Assembly: GCF_001908025.1 (NCBI RefSeq) | Contig: NZ_MQMG01000034.1 | Location: 1 to 40,148 of the forward strand | DNA length: 40,148 nt | Direction of reading: 5' to 3' | Source: Geobacillus proteiniphilus | GTDB lineage: Bacteria > Bacillota > Bacilli > Bacillales > Anoxybacillaceae | Shown: positions 25,922 to 34,121 of the stretch, piece after piece | Layout of the letters: the number at the start of each line of letters is the position of its first letter | Position numbering within the stretch: position 1 is the first letter of the stretch | Translations under genes and position numbers: made by a program | Notes under the pieces: generated by a model | What the model was told of the DNA's origin: nothing | The model's database searches: none | Seen by the model: only the letters and a program-made list of their open reading frames with translations

Positions 25922-27660
25922 TGCGCTAACAACTCCTTGCATTTAGTATAGACGTCGCCCGGCAAAAACGGATTGCCGTCGAATTTCAAGACGCTGGCGA
26001 TTTTGTCGGCGTGCCCGACGTTCATTTTCAACAAGTTCGCCAGTTGCCCGGTAGCGTTTTGTTCGACGACGACGACTCGTTTCGCTTTTTCGACAAGCGG
26101 CCGCACGTCGTCAACCGGGAACGGATGAAGCAGACGGATGTGCGCATGGTTGACTTTGACGCCATCTTGCTCGAGCCGCTCCATCGCTTCTTCAATGGCT
26201 CCGCGCGTCGATAAAAAGCCAACAAGGAGCAAATCCGGTTCTTCGTGGCGGAGTTGTTTGTGCACCGGCGTCGGGAAGTGGATGTGCTCGAGTTTGCGCA
26301 TCCGCTTTTCCATTTGCGCCCGGCGGTTTGCCGCCGTCTCTGACGGGCGGCCTGTTTCGGCATGCTCGACCCCAGTGACATGGTGAATGCCGTATTTTGT
26401 TCCCGGCAGCACCCGCGGCGAAACGCCGTCCGGCGTGACTTCATACCGTTTGAAGTTGTCTTTGTCCGGAAGCGGCGGCAACTCACCATTCATCAGCTTG
26501 CCGCGGCGGATCTCGATCCGATCGTAATCAAGCGGCTCAACCGTCTGCTTGCCGAGCGACAGCTGCAAATCCGACAAGAAAATGACCGGGCATTGGTATT
26601 CCTCGGCTAAGTTGAACGCTTCCGCCATATCGTAAAACGCTTCTTCCACCGTGCTTGGCGCCATGACGATTTTCGGAATCTCCCCGTGCGTGCCGTAGAT
26701 CATGGCCAGCAAGTCCGACTGTTCTTGCTTCGTCGGCAAGCCAGTGCTTGGGCCACCCCGTTGCGTATCGACGACAACAAGCGGCGTTTCCGTCATCCCG
26801 GCCAGTCCAATCGCTTCGGCCATAAGCGACAGCCCCGGTCCGGCGGAAGCGGTGAACGCCCGCACGCCCGCATAGTTGGCGCCGATCGCCATCGTACAAG
26901 CCGCAATTTCGTCTTCCGTTTGGATGACCGCGCCCCCAAAATCCGGCAGCTTTTTAATCAAATACTCCATAATCTCCGAAGCTGGGGTGATCGGATAGGC
27001 GGCCATAAAGCGCGCCCCGCCGGCAATGGCGCCCAAAGCGATGGCATCGTTGCCAATCATGAACATCCGCCGTTTGCCGTCGGCTTTGGCTAGTTTCATC
27101 GTTTTCGTCGAACCATCGAGCTGCTCTTTCATATATTGCGCTCCAGCGCGAATCGCTTCCATGTTTTTCTCAACGACTTGAGCCCCTTTGCGCCCAAATG
27201 TATCAACGACAACACTTTCGAACACGGCGGCGTCCAAATCCAGCACCGCACTTGTCGCGCCGATGGCAACCATGTTTTTCATCAGCGGATTGCCAAGCTG
27301 TGTGGCGATATCGGTGAACGGAACGGCGTAAAGCGCCACTCCTTTTCCTTCCGGAATCACCGGATTGAATTTGGCGTCCGCAATGACGATGCCGCCGTCA
27401 CGCAGCTCGTGGAAGTTGAAGTCGATCGTCTCTTGGTCGAACGCCACCAAGATGTCCAAATCATCAGCGACCGCCCGCACCGGTTTCGTGCTGACGCGAA
27501 TTTTGTTGTTCGTATGACCCCCTTTGATGCGTGAAGAAAAATGGCGGTATCCATATAAGTAATATCCGAGGCGGTTCAGCGCTGTGGAGAAAATTTCCCC
27601 TGTACTTTCAATTCCTTCCCCTTGCTGGCCGCCTACCTTCCATGACAGCTGTTCGATCAT
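25888..27660 (-). CDS. 2-oxoacid:acceptor oxidoreductase, fused gamma-alpha subunit (KorA-like)
   Basis: A 590-residue subunit in which the gamma domain is fused in front of the alpha domain. The gamma part (about residues 1-190, starting SWKVGGQQGEGIESTGEIF) is followed by alpha domain motifs including MAAYPITPASEIMEYL (the YPITP 2-oxoacid/CoA-site motif) and TASAGPGLSLMAEAIGLAG. It pairs with the beta subunit encoded immediately downstream. ATG 27660 has GGGGTG upstream. The complex needs ferredoxin, which is not encoded in the window. The gene pair sits between dipeptidase and miaB; B. subtilis has tdh-kbl at this point as I recall it. Confidence 0.92.
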   Translation of the reverse strand: MIEQLSWKVGGQQGEGIESTGEIFSTALNRLGYYLYGYRHFSSRIKGGHTNNKIRVSTKPVRAVADDLDILVAFDQETIDFNFHELRDGGIVIADAKFNPVIPEGKGVALYAVPFTDIATQLGNPLMKNMVAIGATSAVLDLDAAVFESVVVDTFGRKGAQVVEKNMEAIRAGAQYMKEQLDGSTKTMKLAKADGKRRMFMIGNDAIALGAIAGGARFMAAYPITPASEIMEYLIKKLPDFGGAVIQTEDEIAACTMAIGANYAGVRAFTASAGPGLSLMAEAIGLAGMTETPLVVVDTQRGGPSTGLPTKQEQSDLLAMIYGTHGEIPKIVMAPSTVEEAFYDMAEAFNLAEEYQCPVIFLSDLQLSLGKQTVEPLDYDRIEIRRGKLMNGELPPLPDKDNFKRYEVTPDGVSPRVLPGTKYGIHHVTGVEHAETGRPSETAANRRAQMEKRMRKLEHIHFPTPVHKQLRHEEPDLLLVGFLSTRGAIEEAMERLEQDGVKVNHAHIRLLHPFPVDDVRPLVEKAKRVVVVEQNATGQLANLLKMNVGHADKIASVLKFDGNPFLPGDVYTKCKELLAQWPPLKISAMM

Positions 27661-27700
27661 GCATTACACCCCTTTATATTCACTCCAGCCTTTCGCTACT

Positions 27701-27709
27701 ATTGTACCA
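27701..27709 (-). promoter_or_regulatory. Extended -10 promoter of the oxidoreductase pair
   Basis: The minus strand reads TGGTACAAT, an extended -10 (TG-n-TACAAT), 41 bp upstream of the alpha-subunit start. The -35 is poor, as is common with extended -10 promoters. Confidence 0.55.
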
Positions 27710-27815
27710 CTTTTCTGACAAGGAAACTACCATTTTGGACGCCTTTTTCGGGCGGCACCGCCGATGCCCTGTCTTCTATTCTAGGATACGCAGAGCCGAT
27801 ACTCAGTGATATTCG

Positions 27816-28739
27816 TCACTCCGGCAAATGGGCGTAGAAGTTGCCGAATAAAAAGCGGGATACTTGCTCGGCGGAGTAATGCTTGTACAACTCGTTGACA
27901 AGCCGTGCATATTCCCTTACCGTTCCAAGGCCCGCGACCGTCTCCGTTATGCCATCGAAGTCGGAGCCGAACCCGACGTTGTTTTCCCCTCCGAGCGCGC
28001 ATATATGGTCGAGATGGCGAAGCACATCGGCGATCACCGCCTCGTTTTTTTTCGCCGTCAAAAAATACGGAACGAAATTAATGCCAATTATGCCGTCTTT
28101 TTCGATCAATGCTTTAATTTGCTCGTCGGTTAAGTTGCGTGGATGTGGGCATAGACGATGCACGTTGGAATGGGAAGCGATAGGGAACCGAGCCATCTCG
28201 ATGACATCCCAGAACGCTTTCTCCGATAAGTGGGACACATCGACCCATCGTTTTGCTTCATTAAGAAGCTCAACGACTCGCCGGCCAAACGCCGTCAGTC
28301 CGGCGCCGCGCTTCTCCCACGCCCCGTCGGCGACAGCGTTCGGGAAGTTCCATGTCAACCCTACGGAAGCGACGCCGAGGCGGAGGAGCGTCTTTAGCTT
28401 GACAAGGTTGGCGCCGATGGCGTCGCACCCTTCCAGCGTCAACATGGCGCCGACTTCCTCTTCTTGAAGGGCGGCGATATCCCGTCTCGTCCGCACGAAC
28501 TTCACAGACGGAAACGCATCGACAATGCGGGCAAAGAAGATGTCCGCCATCTCCAGCGCAACAGTGAACCGAGCTTCCTCCGGCACCGTTTCCGGTATGT
28601 AGATGGCAAAGCATTGCACTTTTACCCCTGCTTTCGCCATTCCCGAAAGGGTGACGTGAAGCGAAGCTCCGTCGTAAAACGACAGAGACCGATCTTGCCA
28701 TAACTTCATCAACACATCGCAATGTGCATCGAAAATCAT
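27816..28739 (-). CDS. Membrane-dipeptidase-type (M19) zinc dipeptidase
   Basis: A 307-residue amidohydrolase-fold dipeptidase of peptidase family M19. The zinc ligands are visible as DAHCD near the N-terminus, a Glu in LTLEGCDAIG, and His in VSHLSEKAF and IASHSNVHRL; GFGSDFDG carries the C-terminal Asp. There is no signal peptide, so the enzyme is cytoplasmic despite the family name. The ATG at 28739 has AAGGGGGAAA upstream; a longer reading has no support. It lies 93 bp after spoVS, behind the spoVS terminator, and 155 bp before the oxidoreductase genes. The peptide substrate is unknown. Confidence 0.92.
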   Translation of the reverse strand: MIFDAHCDVLMKLWQDRSLSFYDGASLHVTLSGMAKAGVKVQCFAIYIPETVPEEARFTVALEMADIFFARIVDAFPSVKFVRTRRDIAALQEEEVGAMLTLEGCDAIGANLVKLKTLLRLGVASVGLTWNFPNAVADGAWEKRGAGLTAFGRRVVELLNEAKRWVDVSHLSEKAFWDVIEMARFPIASHSNVHRLCPHPRNLTDEQIKALIEKDGIIGINFVPYFLTAKKNEAVIADVLRHLDHICALGGENNVGFGSDFDGITETVAGLGTVREYARLVNELYKHYSAEQVSRFLFGNFYAHLPE

Positions 28740-28762
28740 TCCGTTTCCCCCTTTGAAAAAGC

Positions 28763-28808
28763 AAAAATAACCTGCCTGCCTTCGCAGCCGAAGGCGCCAA
28801 CAGGTTAT
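28763..28808 (-). terminator. Terminator of spoVS
   Basis: An outer 8-bp stem (28767-28774 with 28801-28808) encloses an inner CCTTCG/CGAAGG stem, followed by five T on the minus strand. Confidence 0.88.
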
Positions 28809-28832
28809 AGTCACCATTGTCTGATCATCCAG

Positions 28833-29093
28833 TTAACGAGGTTCGACAATCAATTTGATCGCTGTCCGCTCTTCCCCGTCGATGATAATATCCGTAAACG
28901 CCGGAATGCAAATCAAGTCCATGCCGCTCGGTGCCACAAACCCTCGTGCGATCGCTACTGCTTTAACGGCTTGGTTCAATGCACCTGCGCCGATCGCTTG
29001 AATTTCCGCTGCGCCGCGCTCGCGCAGCACCCCGGCAAGTGCACCAGCTACAGAGTTCGGATTCGATTTTGCTGAAACTTTTAATATTTCCAT
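28833..29093 (-). CDS. spoVS: Stage V sporulation protein S
   Basis: An 86-residue Alba-like protein that in B. subtilis is needed for coat assembly and affects septation. The whole sequence (MEILKVSAKSNPNSVAGALA at the start, IQAIGAGALNQAVKAVAIAR in the middle, RTAIKLIVEPR at the end) is nearly invariant in the family. The start ATG 29093 has GGAGGAG upstream; a 23-codon longer reading is not supported. A near-perfect SigH promoter lies 62 bp upstream, and the gene ends in its own terminator. Confidence 0.97.
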   Translation of the reverse strand: MEILKVSAKSNPNSVAGALAGVLRERGAAEIQAIGAGALNQAVKAVAIARGFVAPSGMDLICIPAFTDIIIDGEERTAIKLIVEPR

Positions 29094-29154
29094 TCCTAGC
29101 TCCTCCCTCGTTTCCTCGGAAAATGATTTCGGTAAAAGGTCTTCATTAGTAACT

Positions 29155-29183
29155 ATATTCACTATTTCGACAACTATTCCTGC
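29155..29183 (-). promoter_or_regulatory. SigH promoter of spoVS
   Basis: The minus strand has GCAGGAATA (29183-29175), 11 bases, then AGTGAATAT (29163-29155). Both match the SigH consensus RNAGGAWWW-N11-RNNGAATWW at every defined position. spoVS is SigH-dependent in B. subtilis. Confidence 0.85.
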
Positions 29184-29222
29184 ATGGGAGGATCACATTT
29201 TAAAAAATTTTTAAAAGATGGA

Positions 29223-30017
29223 CTATTCAAAATAAGGGTGGTCGTCGTTAATCATCAACCGTTCAATGCGGAACGCCCGTCCGCTTTTTTCGTCTACATC
29301 AACAAAGACGGCGTTCAATTGGCTTCTTCCTTCCTTGACGCCGAAACGAACCGGCAGCCCGGTTAGAAATTTGCGCAGCACCGCCTCTCGATCGACGCCT
29401 AAAATGCCGTCGTATGGACCGGTCATGCCAACGTCGGTAATGTACGCCGTCCCTCTTGGCAAAATGCGGTTATCAGCCGTCTGAACGTGTGTATGCGTGC
29501 CGATGACCGCGGATACGCGGCCATCTAAGTACCAGCCCATCGCCTGTTTTTCGCTCGTCGCCTCGGCATGGAAATCGACGATGATGACCGGCGTGCGCGC
29601 GGAGGCGGCGGCGATCAATTCGTCTGCTGTTTGAAATGGGCAGTCAATCGCCGGCAAAAACGCCCGCCCTTGCAAATTGATGACCGCCGCTTCGCCATGC
29701 TCGGTCGGCACAAAGACGATGCCTTTTCCCGGCGTGCCGGGCGGATAGTTGGCCGGGCGGATCAGCGCCTTCGCTTGGTCGATAAACTCAAAAATATCGC
29801 GTTTGTCCCATGCGTGGTTGCCCAACGTGATCACATGAGCCCCCAAAGCGAGAAGCGCCCGGTAAATCGGTTCGGTGATTCCTTTCCCGCCGGCGGCGTT
29901 TTCGCCGTTGATCACAACGACGTCCGGCCGATGTTTTTCCTTCAACTTTGGCAAATAGTGCTCCACCATTTTTTGCCCCGGCGAACCGACGACGTCGCCG
30001 ATAAATAAAATTCTCAT
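29223..30017 (-). CDS. ymdB: YmdB, metallophosphatase/cyclic-nucleotide phosphodiesterase
   Basis: A 264-residue calcineurin-like metallophosphoesterase. In B. subtilis YmdB hydrolyses 2',3'-cyclic nucleotides and controls the choice between motility and biofilm formation. The dinuclear metal-site motifs are intact: FIGDVVGSPG, INGENAAGG, TLGNHAWD, VDFHAEATSEK and IGTHTHVQTAD. The length equals that of the B. subtilis protein. ATG 30017 overlaps the stop of an upstream 17-codon frame (ATGA), and the direct ribosome site is modest (AAGG), suggesting coupled translation. It follows rny as in Bacillus. Confidence 0.95.
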   Translation of the reverse strand: MRILFIGDVVGSPGQKMVEHYLPKLKEKHRPDVVVINGENAAGGKGITEPIYRALLALGAHVITLGNHAWDKRDIFEFIDQAKALIRPANYPPGTPGKGIVFVPTEHGEAAVINLQGRAFLPAIDCPFQTADELIAAASARTPVIIVDFHAEATSEKQAMGWYLDGRVSAVIGTHTHVQTADNRILPRGTAYITDVGMTGPYDGILGVDREAVLRKFLTGLPVRFGVKEGRSQLNAVFVDVDEKSGRAFRIERLMINDDHPYFE

Positions 30018-30067
30018 CCTTGATCCCTTTCTAAACGAAAAATATCGCCTTGCGCCCATCTCCGCAT
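30014..30067 (-). CDS. Possible 17-residue leader peptide coupled to ymdB
   Basis: An AGGAGG seven bases before an ATG opens a frame reading MRRWAQGDIFRLERDQG. It ends in TGA overlapping the ymdB ATG (ATGA). The ribosome site is far stronger than that of ymdB itself. There is no similarity I recognise. It lies just after the rny terminator, so it would be translated on read-through or from a local promoter. Confidence 0.4.
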   Translation of the reverse strand: MRRWAQGDIFRLERDQG

Positions 30068-30092
30068 CGTTATACCCTCCTATTTTACGCAC

Positions 30093-30120
30093 AAAAAAAG
30101 AAAGTGGCAATAGCCACTTT
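30093..30120 (-). terminator. Terminator fused to the rny stop codon
   Basis: A perfect 8-bp stem (30101-30108 with 30113-30120, loop AATA) is followed by a T-run on the minus strand. The stem starts with the last two bases of the rny TAA, as at cotE. Confidence 0.85.
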
Positions 30121-31675
30121 ATTTCGCGTATTCGACCGCCCGCGTTTCGCGGATGACCGTCACTTTAATATGGCCCGGGTAATCGAGCTCTTCTTCGATC
30201 CGTTTGCGGATGTCACGCGCCAGCCGGTGCGCTTCCAAATCGTCGATCATATCTGGTTTGACCATAATGCGCACTTCACGCCCGGCTTGAATGGCGTACG
30301 ATTTTTCGACGCCTTCGTACGATTCGGCGATTTCTTCAAGCTTCTCTAGACGACGGATATAGTTTTCCAGCGTTTCGCTGCGCGCTCCCGGCCGCGCCGC
30401 CGACAGCGCATCGGCTGCCGCGACGAGCACAGCGATGACCGACGTCGGTTCCGTATCGCCATGGTGGGAAGTGATGCTGTTGATGACGACCGGATGTTCT
30501 TTATACTTCGTCGCCAGCTCAACGCCGATTTCCACATGGCTTCCTTCCACTTCGTGGTCGATCGCTTTGCCAATGTCATGAAGCAAGCCGGCCCGGCGCG
30601 CCAGCATTTCGTCCTCCCCAAGCTCGGCCGCCATCAGTCCGGCTAAAAACGCCACTTCCACCGAGTGTTTTAAGACGTTTTGTCCGTAGCTCGTTCGGAA
30701 CTTGAGCCGCCCTAAAATTTTGATCAAATCCGGATGCAAGCCATGAACACCGACTTCAAACGTCGTCTGTTCGCCGACTTCGCGGATATGCTCATCCACT
30801 TCGCGACGCGCCTTTTCGACCATTTCCTCAATGCGCGCTGGATGGATGCGGCCATCTTGCACAAGCTTATCGAGCGCGATGCGCGCCGTCTCGCGGCGAA
30901 TCGGGTCAAATCCGGACAAAATGACCGCTTCCGGCGTATCGTCGATGATCAAATCGATGCCGGTCAACGTCTCGAGCGTGCGGATGTTCCGCCCTTCGCG
31001 CCCGATGATCCGCCCTTTCATTTCGTCGTTTGGCAAATTGACGACGGAAACAGTCGTTTCGGCGACATGGTCGGCGGCGCAACGTTGGATGGCAAGCGAC
31101 AAAATCGCCTTTGCCCGTTTGTCTGCCTCCTCTTTCGCCCGCGTTTCCGCCTCTTTGATCATCATCGCAATCTCATGCGACAGCTCTTTCTCAACGCGCT
31201 CTAAAATGAGCTGGCGGGCATCGTCGCGCGTCAGGCCGGAAATGCGTTCAAGTTCGGCTTGTTGTTGTTTGACGAGCGCTTCCACTTTGCTTTCCATTTG
31301 TTCAATATGCTGTTGTCTTTCGTTCAACGCTTCTTCCTTTGCCTCAAGCAACGCCTCACGTTTGTTGAGCGCTTCATCTTTGCGGTCGAGATTTTCCTCC
31401 TTTTGCATCAGGCGGTTTTCTTGTTTTTGGAGCTCGCTTCTCCGGTCGCGGATATCACGCTCCGCCTCCGTACGCAGTTTATGAATCTCGTCTTTCGCTT
31501 CGAGAAGCGCCTCTTTTTTCAAGGCGTCCGCCTCGCGTTTCGCCTCCTCAATCAGCTGTTCGGCAGCGGCTTTCGCCCCGCCGATTTTCGCTTCGGCAAT
31601 CGATTTGCGAACAAAAAAGCCAACAACGGCACCAATGACTAAGGCAAGCAAAGCGGAGATGATGATCGAACCCAT
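30119..31675 (-). CDS. rny: Ribonuclease Y
   Basis: A 518-residue membrane-anchored endoribonuclease that starts bulk mRNA decay in Firmicutes. One N-terminal membrane helix (about residues 4-22) is followed by a long charged coiled coil to about residue 200. Then come the KH domain ([15 protein letters not shown]) and the HD domain with the catalytic [12 protein letters not shown]. The ATG at 31675 has GAGGTG upstream. The gene has its own SigA promoter about 200 bp upstream and a structured leader. RicA, which tunes RNase Y action, is encoded at 22822. Confidence 0.98.
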   Translation of the reverse strand: MGSIIISALLALVIGAVVGFFVRKSIAEAKIGGAKAAAEQLIEEAKREADALKKEALLEAKDEIHKLRTEAERDIRDRRSELQKQENRLMQKEENLDRKDEALNKREALLEAKEEALNERQQHIEQMESKVEALVKQQQAELERISGLTRDDARQLILERVEKELSHEIAMMIKEAETRAKEEADKRAKAILSLAIQRCAADHVAETTVSVVNLPNDEMKGRIIGREGRNIRTLETLTGIDLIIDDTPEAVILSGFDPIRRETARIALDKLVQDGRIHPARIEEMVEKARREVDEHIREVGEQTTFEVGVHGLHPDLIKILGRLKFRTSYGQNVLKHSVEVAFLAGLMAAELGEDEMLARRAGLLHDIGKAIDHEVEGSHVEIGVELATKYKEHPVVINSITSHHGDTEPTSVIAVLVAAADALSAARPGARSETLENYIRRLEKLEEIAESYEGVEKSYAIQAGREVRIMVKPDMIDDLEAHRLARDIRKRIEEELDYPGHIKVTVIRETRAVEYAK

Positions 31676-31859
31676 CGTTTCACCTCCTCTTGCTGTTCGG
31701 TTTCCTTTCGCTCTCTCTTCTCACCGCCATGACCGGCGCAGATGGACATTCCCGTTTTCAATCCATTAGCTCAGTCGCTTGGCATAGCAATCGCCCGCGC
31801 AGCCTTCCGCACGAAGGCGGTCCGCCGCAACGGGCGGGCATATGGCCCTGCCGCGCGTA

Positions 31860-31879
31860 TGGACAAATATACATGTCCA
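31860..31879. promoter_or_regulatory. Palindrome at the rny transcription start (possible operator)
   Basis: A 20-bp imperfect palindrome, TGGACA-N8-TGTCCA, has 8 of 10 positions paired. It touches the last base of the rny -10 and should cover the start site, a classic position for a repressor site or for an RNA hairpin at the 5' end. I know of no regulator with this motif. Confidence 0.5.
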
Positions 31880-31907
31880 TTGTAAAGGTGGCAATAGGAA
31901 TTGTCAA
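31879..31907 (-). promoter_or_regulatory. SigA promoter of rny
   Basis: A perfect -35 TTGACA (31907-31902), 17 bases, and TACAAT (31884-31879), one mismatch from consensus. The transcript would carry a leader of about 195 bases, including a GCCTTC/GAAGGC hairpin (31802-31818). The 373-bp gap 31676-32048 also contains the recA terminator and no gene. Confidence 0.85.
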
Positions 31908-32007
31908 GATATTACACCGACGCGCCTAGAGGATGACAACGGAACAAGACCGTTCCGCACGCCGTCCTTTTTAGGCTTACCGCTCTCCTTGGCAGGCCGA
32001 ACGGATG

Positions 32008-32042
32008 GAAAAAGGCGCCCCGGCAGCTTGCCAGGACGCCTT
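32008..32042 (-). terminator. Terminator of recA
   Basis: A long stem (32012-32025 with 32029-32042, minor mismatches) is followed by T residues on the minus strand, 7 bp after the recA stop. Confidence 0.9.
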
Positions 32043-32048
32043 GTGCTG

Positions 32049-32722
32049 TTATTCTTCAAGCAATCCGAACCCGTCTTGCTGCGGTTCGCTCGTTCCCTCT
32101 TCGACATCGATGCCGTAATGCTGGCGGATGGCGCGGGCGATTTCATCGGCGATGTGCGGGTTTTCCTTCAAAAATTGCTTTGCGTTTTCCCGCCCTTGGC
32201 CAAGCCGCTCGTCTTTATACGAATACCACGAACCGCTTTTTTGCACGATGTCAAGTTCGGACGCCATGTCGATAATTTCCCCTTCGCGGGAAATGCCTTC
32301 ACCGTACATAATGTCGACGTCAGCCGTTTTAAATGGCGGCGCAACTTTGTTTTTGACGACTTTAATTTTCGTCTTGTTGCCGACCATATCATTGCCTTGC
32401 TTGATTTGCTCGGCGCGGCGCACCTCTAAGCGGACGGAAGCGTAAAACTTGAGCGCCCGCCCGCCCGGCGTCGTTTCCGGATTGCCAAACATGACGCCGA
32501 CTTTTTCGCGAATTTGGTTGATGAAGATGGCGATCGTTTTCGATTTGTTAATGGCGCCAGACAGCTTGCGAAGCGCCTGCGACATAAGCCGCGCTTGCAA
32601 GCCGACATGGGCGTCGCCCATCTCCCCTTCAATTTCCGCCTTCGGCACAAGCGCCGCCACCGAGTCGATGACGATAATATCGACCGCGCCGCTTCGCACG
32701 AGCGCTTCAGCGATTTCGAGCG
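32049..32722 (-). CDS. recA: RecA recombinase, exon 2 (C-terminal part)
   Basis: The second exon supplies residues 124-347. It must be joined to 34122-34491; codon 124 (Ala) is split after its first base. The combined 1044 nt form an uninterrupted 348-codon frame, the usual RecA length. Visible parts are Walker B ([15 protein letters not shown]), loop L1 ([19 protein letters not shown]), loop L2 with [27 protein letters not shown], and the C-terminal domain ending in an acidic tail. Upstream of 32722 the frame continues into the intron only by chance, so an annotation starting near 32858 would be artefactual. Confidence 0.95.
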
Positions 32723-32770
32723 ATAGTGATAGGTAAGCCTTTGATGCAATCTCTGGCTTTTCCCCCACCC

Positions 32771-32803
32771 CACACCGTGCATGCGAGTTTCCCCGCACAC
32801 GGC
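32771..32803 (-). ncRNA. Group II intron domain V
   Basis: The sense strand folds as GCCGTGTGCGGG-GAAA-CTCGCATGCACGGTGTG, with a GAAA tetraloop on a GCGGG/CTCGC stem and a lower GCCGTG/CACGGT stem. The catalytic triad position appears to read CGC rather than AGC, a variant known in some intron classes. Confidence 0.85.
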
Positions 32804-32909
32804 GTTCCACCGGGACAGCTTCGATAGCCCCCTTTGGGCTATCTCTCCACCATATCACCTCGCGATGACACGGCAGTAGTACCTACAATTCTTCCAGCGA
32901 ACAGAACTT

Positions 32910-33242
32910 TTATATTTTCAGCTTGTTTCTATATTCGGTTAGTTTGTTGATCATTTTTCGTTCTGTAAACGGCGGTTCTTGGTTGCTATGGACAAGCTTA
33001 TGGCATTGGTTGCATAAGCTAATTAGATTAACGGTCTTATTGATTTCGTTTAAAGGTTTACTCGGGTCAATATGATGGCAGTGGAAGTTACCGGGATTTA
33101 AGTATATGGCACATATTTTGCATTTTCCTTTATCCCTATGAAATACATTCACCCTATTTAAGAAATATTCAAGGTTATATTTCCCATTATTATGCTCGGA
33201 TAAAATGTAGATGAATATCGAATCGTGATCGAACAGACTCAT
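32910..33242 (-). pseudogene. HNH-endonuclease domain, C-terminal remnant of the intron-encoded protein
   Basis: A 110-residue frame inside the intron. It has an HNH/zinc-finger nuclease pattern: CKIC, then HCHHIDPSKPL, then an Asn in VNLISLCNQCHKLVH. The stretch before it (NLEYFLNRVNVFHRDKGKC) matches the linker between maturase and endonuclease domains in group II intron proteins. No reverse transcriptase or maturase domain is encoded. Its ATG overlaps the stop of the upstream stub (ATGA) and has no ribosome site of its own. It could be a separately expressed HNH protein, but the flanking sequence is better explained as what is left after an internal deletion. Confidence 0.8.
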
Positions 33243-33409
33243 TTTTTATTGCTTTTAATATTGCGAATAGCTTCTAAAATGACAACATCATTTTGAAGCA
33301 ACTCAAGCATCCCGTAAAAATGTTTTCCCTTTTTAGCTTCTTGATAAAGAAGATCCAAGCAGTTTCTCAAGTCCTGTTCGCTTTTTACGACAAGTTTATT
33401 TACCTTCAT
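33239..33409 (-). pseudogene. N-terminal stub of the group II intron-encoded protein
   Basis: A 56-residue frame from ATG 33409 (AAAGGAG immediately upstream) reading MKVNKLVVKSEQDLRNCLDL at its start and ending IRNIKSNKK-stop. The segment LYQEAKKGKHFYGMLELLQN and the IRNIKSNK ending are typical of the first 55 residues of LtrA-like reverse transcriptase/maturases, which normally continue into the RT domain. Here the frame stops at once and the HNH remnant begins in another frame one base back. The RT, X/maturase and DNA-binding parts, roughly 450 residues by family length, are missing. Confidence 0.75.
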
Positions 33410-34121
33410 GCTCCTTTCTCCCTTTTTATAATACTGGGTGGAAGTACCATGAATTAGCCTGCTTGCCGTAACATGTAGATACTTTGCCGCCCCGGCTGGT
33501 TCCCTTCACTCCAGAGCGTTTTTTCCTCCCCCATCGTTGCCTTTGGGGTTCAAACGGCGCTCCTTCATCATTACTATGGAACCGCTGACTCCCCCTAAGA
33601 TATCATCGACCAGCCCTGTCTCCTCCTTAGGGGGCCTCTCACGTTCCCTACAGCCTATCCCTTCTTTTGAACGCCCTTAGGTGCCTACTCTACTCGGCAG
33701 GACCTCTGATTGGAACGTCCGCTACCCATCAGAGCAGTAACCGAACTAAGCCAGCCGGTTAAAGGAAACACCGCAAACAAGACACGGTGGTTCGTCCTGT
33801 ATGGTCCCTTTTCAGGGAGCACCGGTAACCGAGCTTCACGCATAGGTTCCTTTCGTCACCATAGGCGTCTTTTAAGGAGCCCCGCACCACTTTCGCCATA
33901 GCCACATTTTGCGGCCTTAGGCTACTTGGGTTACGACTTCACCTGGCTTCATACATCCCGGTGAGGGTGCACCGGAATGCATGCAGGAGTCTCAGGCTCG
34001 TGGATATAGGACTATCACCACGGGAAGGAATTTCACCTTCCAACTCGGCTGTAGAGTTGTCCCGATGTTCCCATCGGACTCCGCTTTCGTGCCTACGCAC
34101 TTATACGGAAACGTGACGCAC

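Larger units (their letters stand above)
32723..34121 (-). mobile_element. Group II intron interrupting recA
   Basis: A 1399-nt insertion in recA with group II hallmarks. It starts GTGCG (consensus GUGYG) at 34121 and ends in AT at 32723 (consensus AY). A domain V hairpin lies at about 32771-32803 and a domain VI-like stem follows. Exon-binding sites fit the 5' exon: EBS2 CCCGTG (34024-34019) pairs with exon CACGGG (34135-34130), and EBS1 CTTGTTT (33781-33775) pairs with GAGCAAG (34128-34122). EBS1 lies in the loop of a CACCG/CGGTG stem. Removing 32723-34121 restores recA exactly. The intron's protein gene is gutted, so splicing probably relies on RNA alone or on a maturase from elsewhere. 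I recall a published report of a group II intron in G. kaustophilus recA, not checked here. Confidence 0.95.

Noticed and set aside
32723-32858. Upstream extension of recA exon 2 into the intron
   Set aside because: The frame is open only by chance across domains V and VI; it has no ribosome site and no RecA similarity before 32722.
626-32980. A 14-bp identity between the permease/IS junction and the HNH gene (both contain TCTGTAAACGGCGG)
   Set aside because: It is short, in coding contexts with no other flanking similarity; it is best explained by chance.
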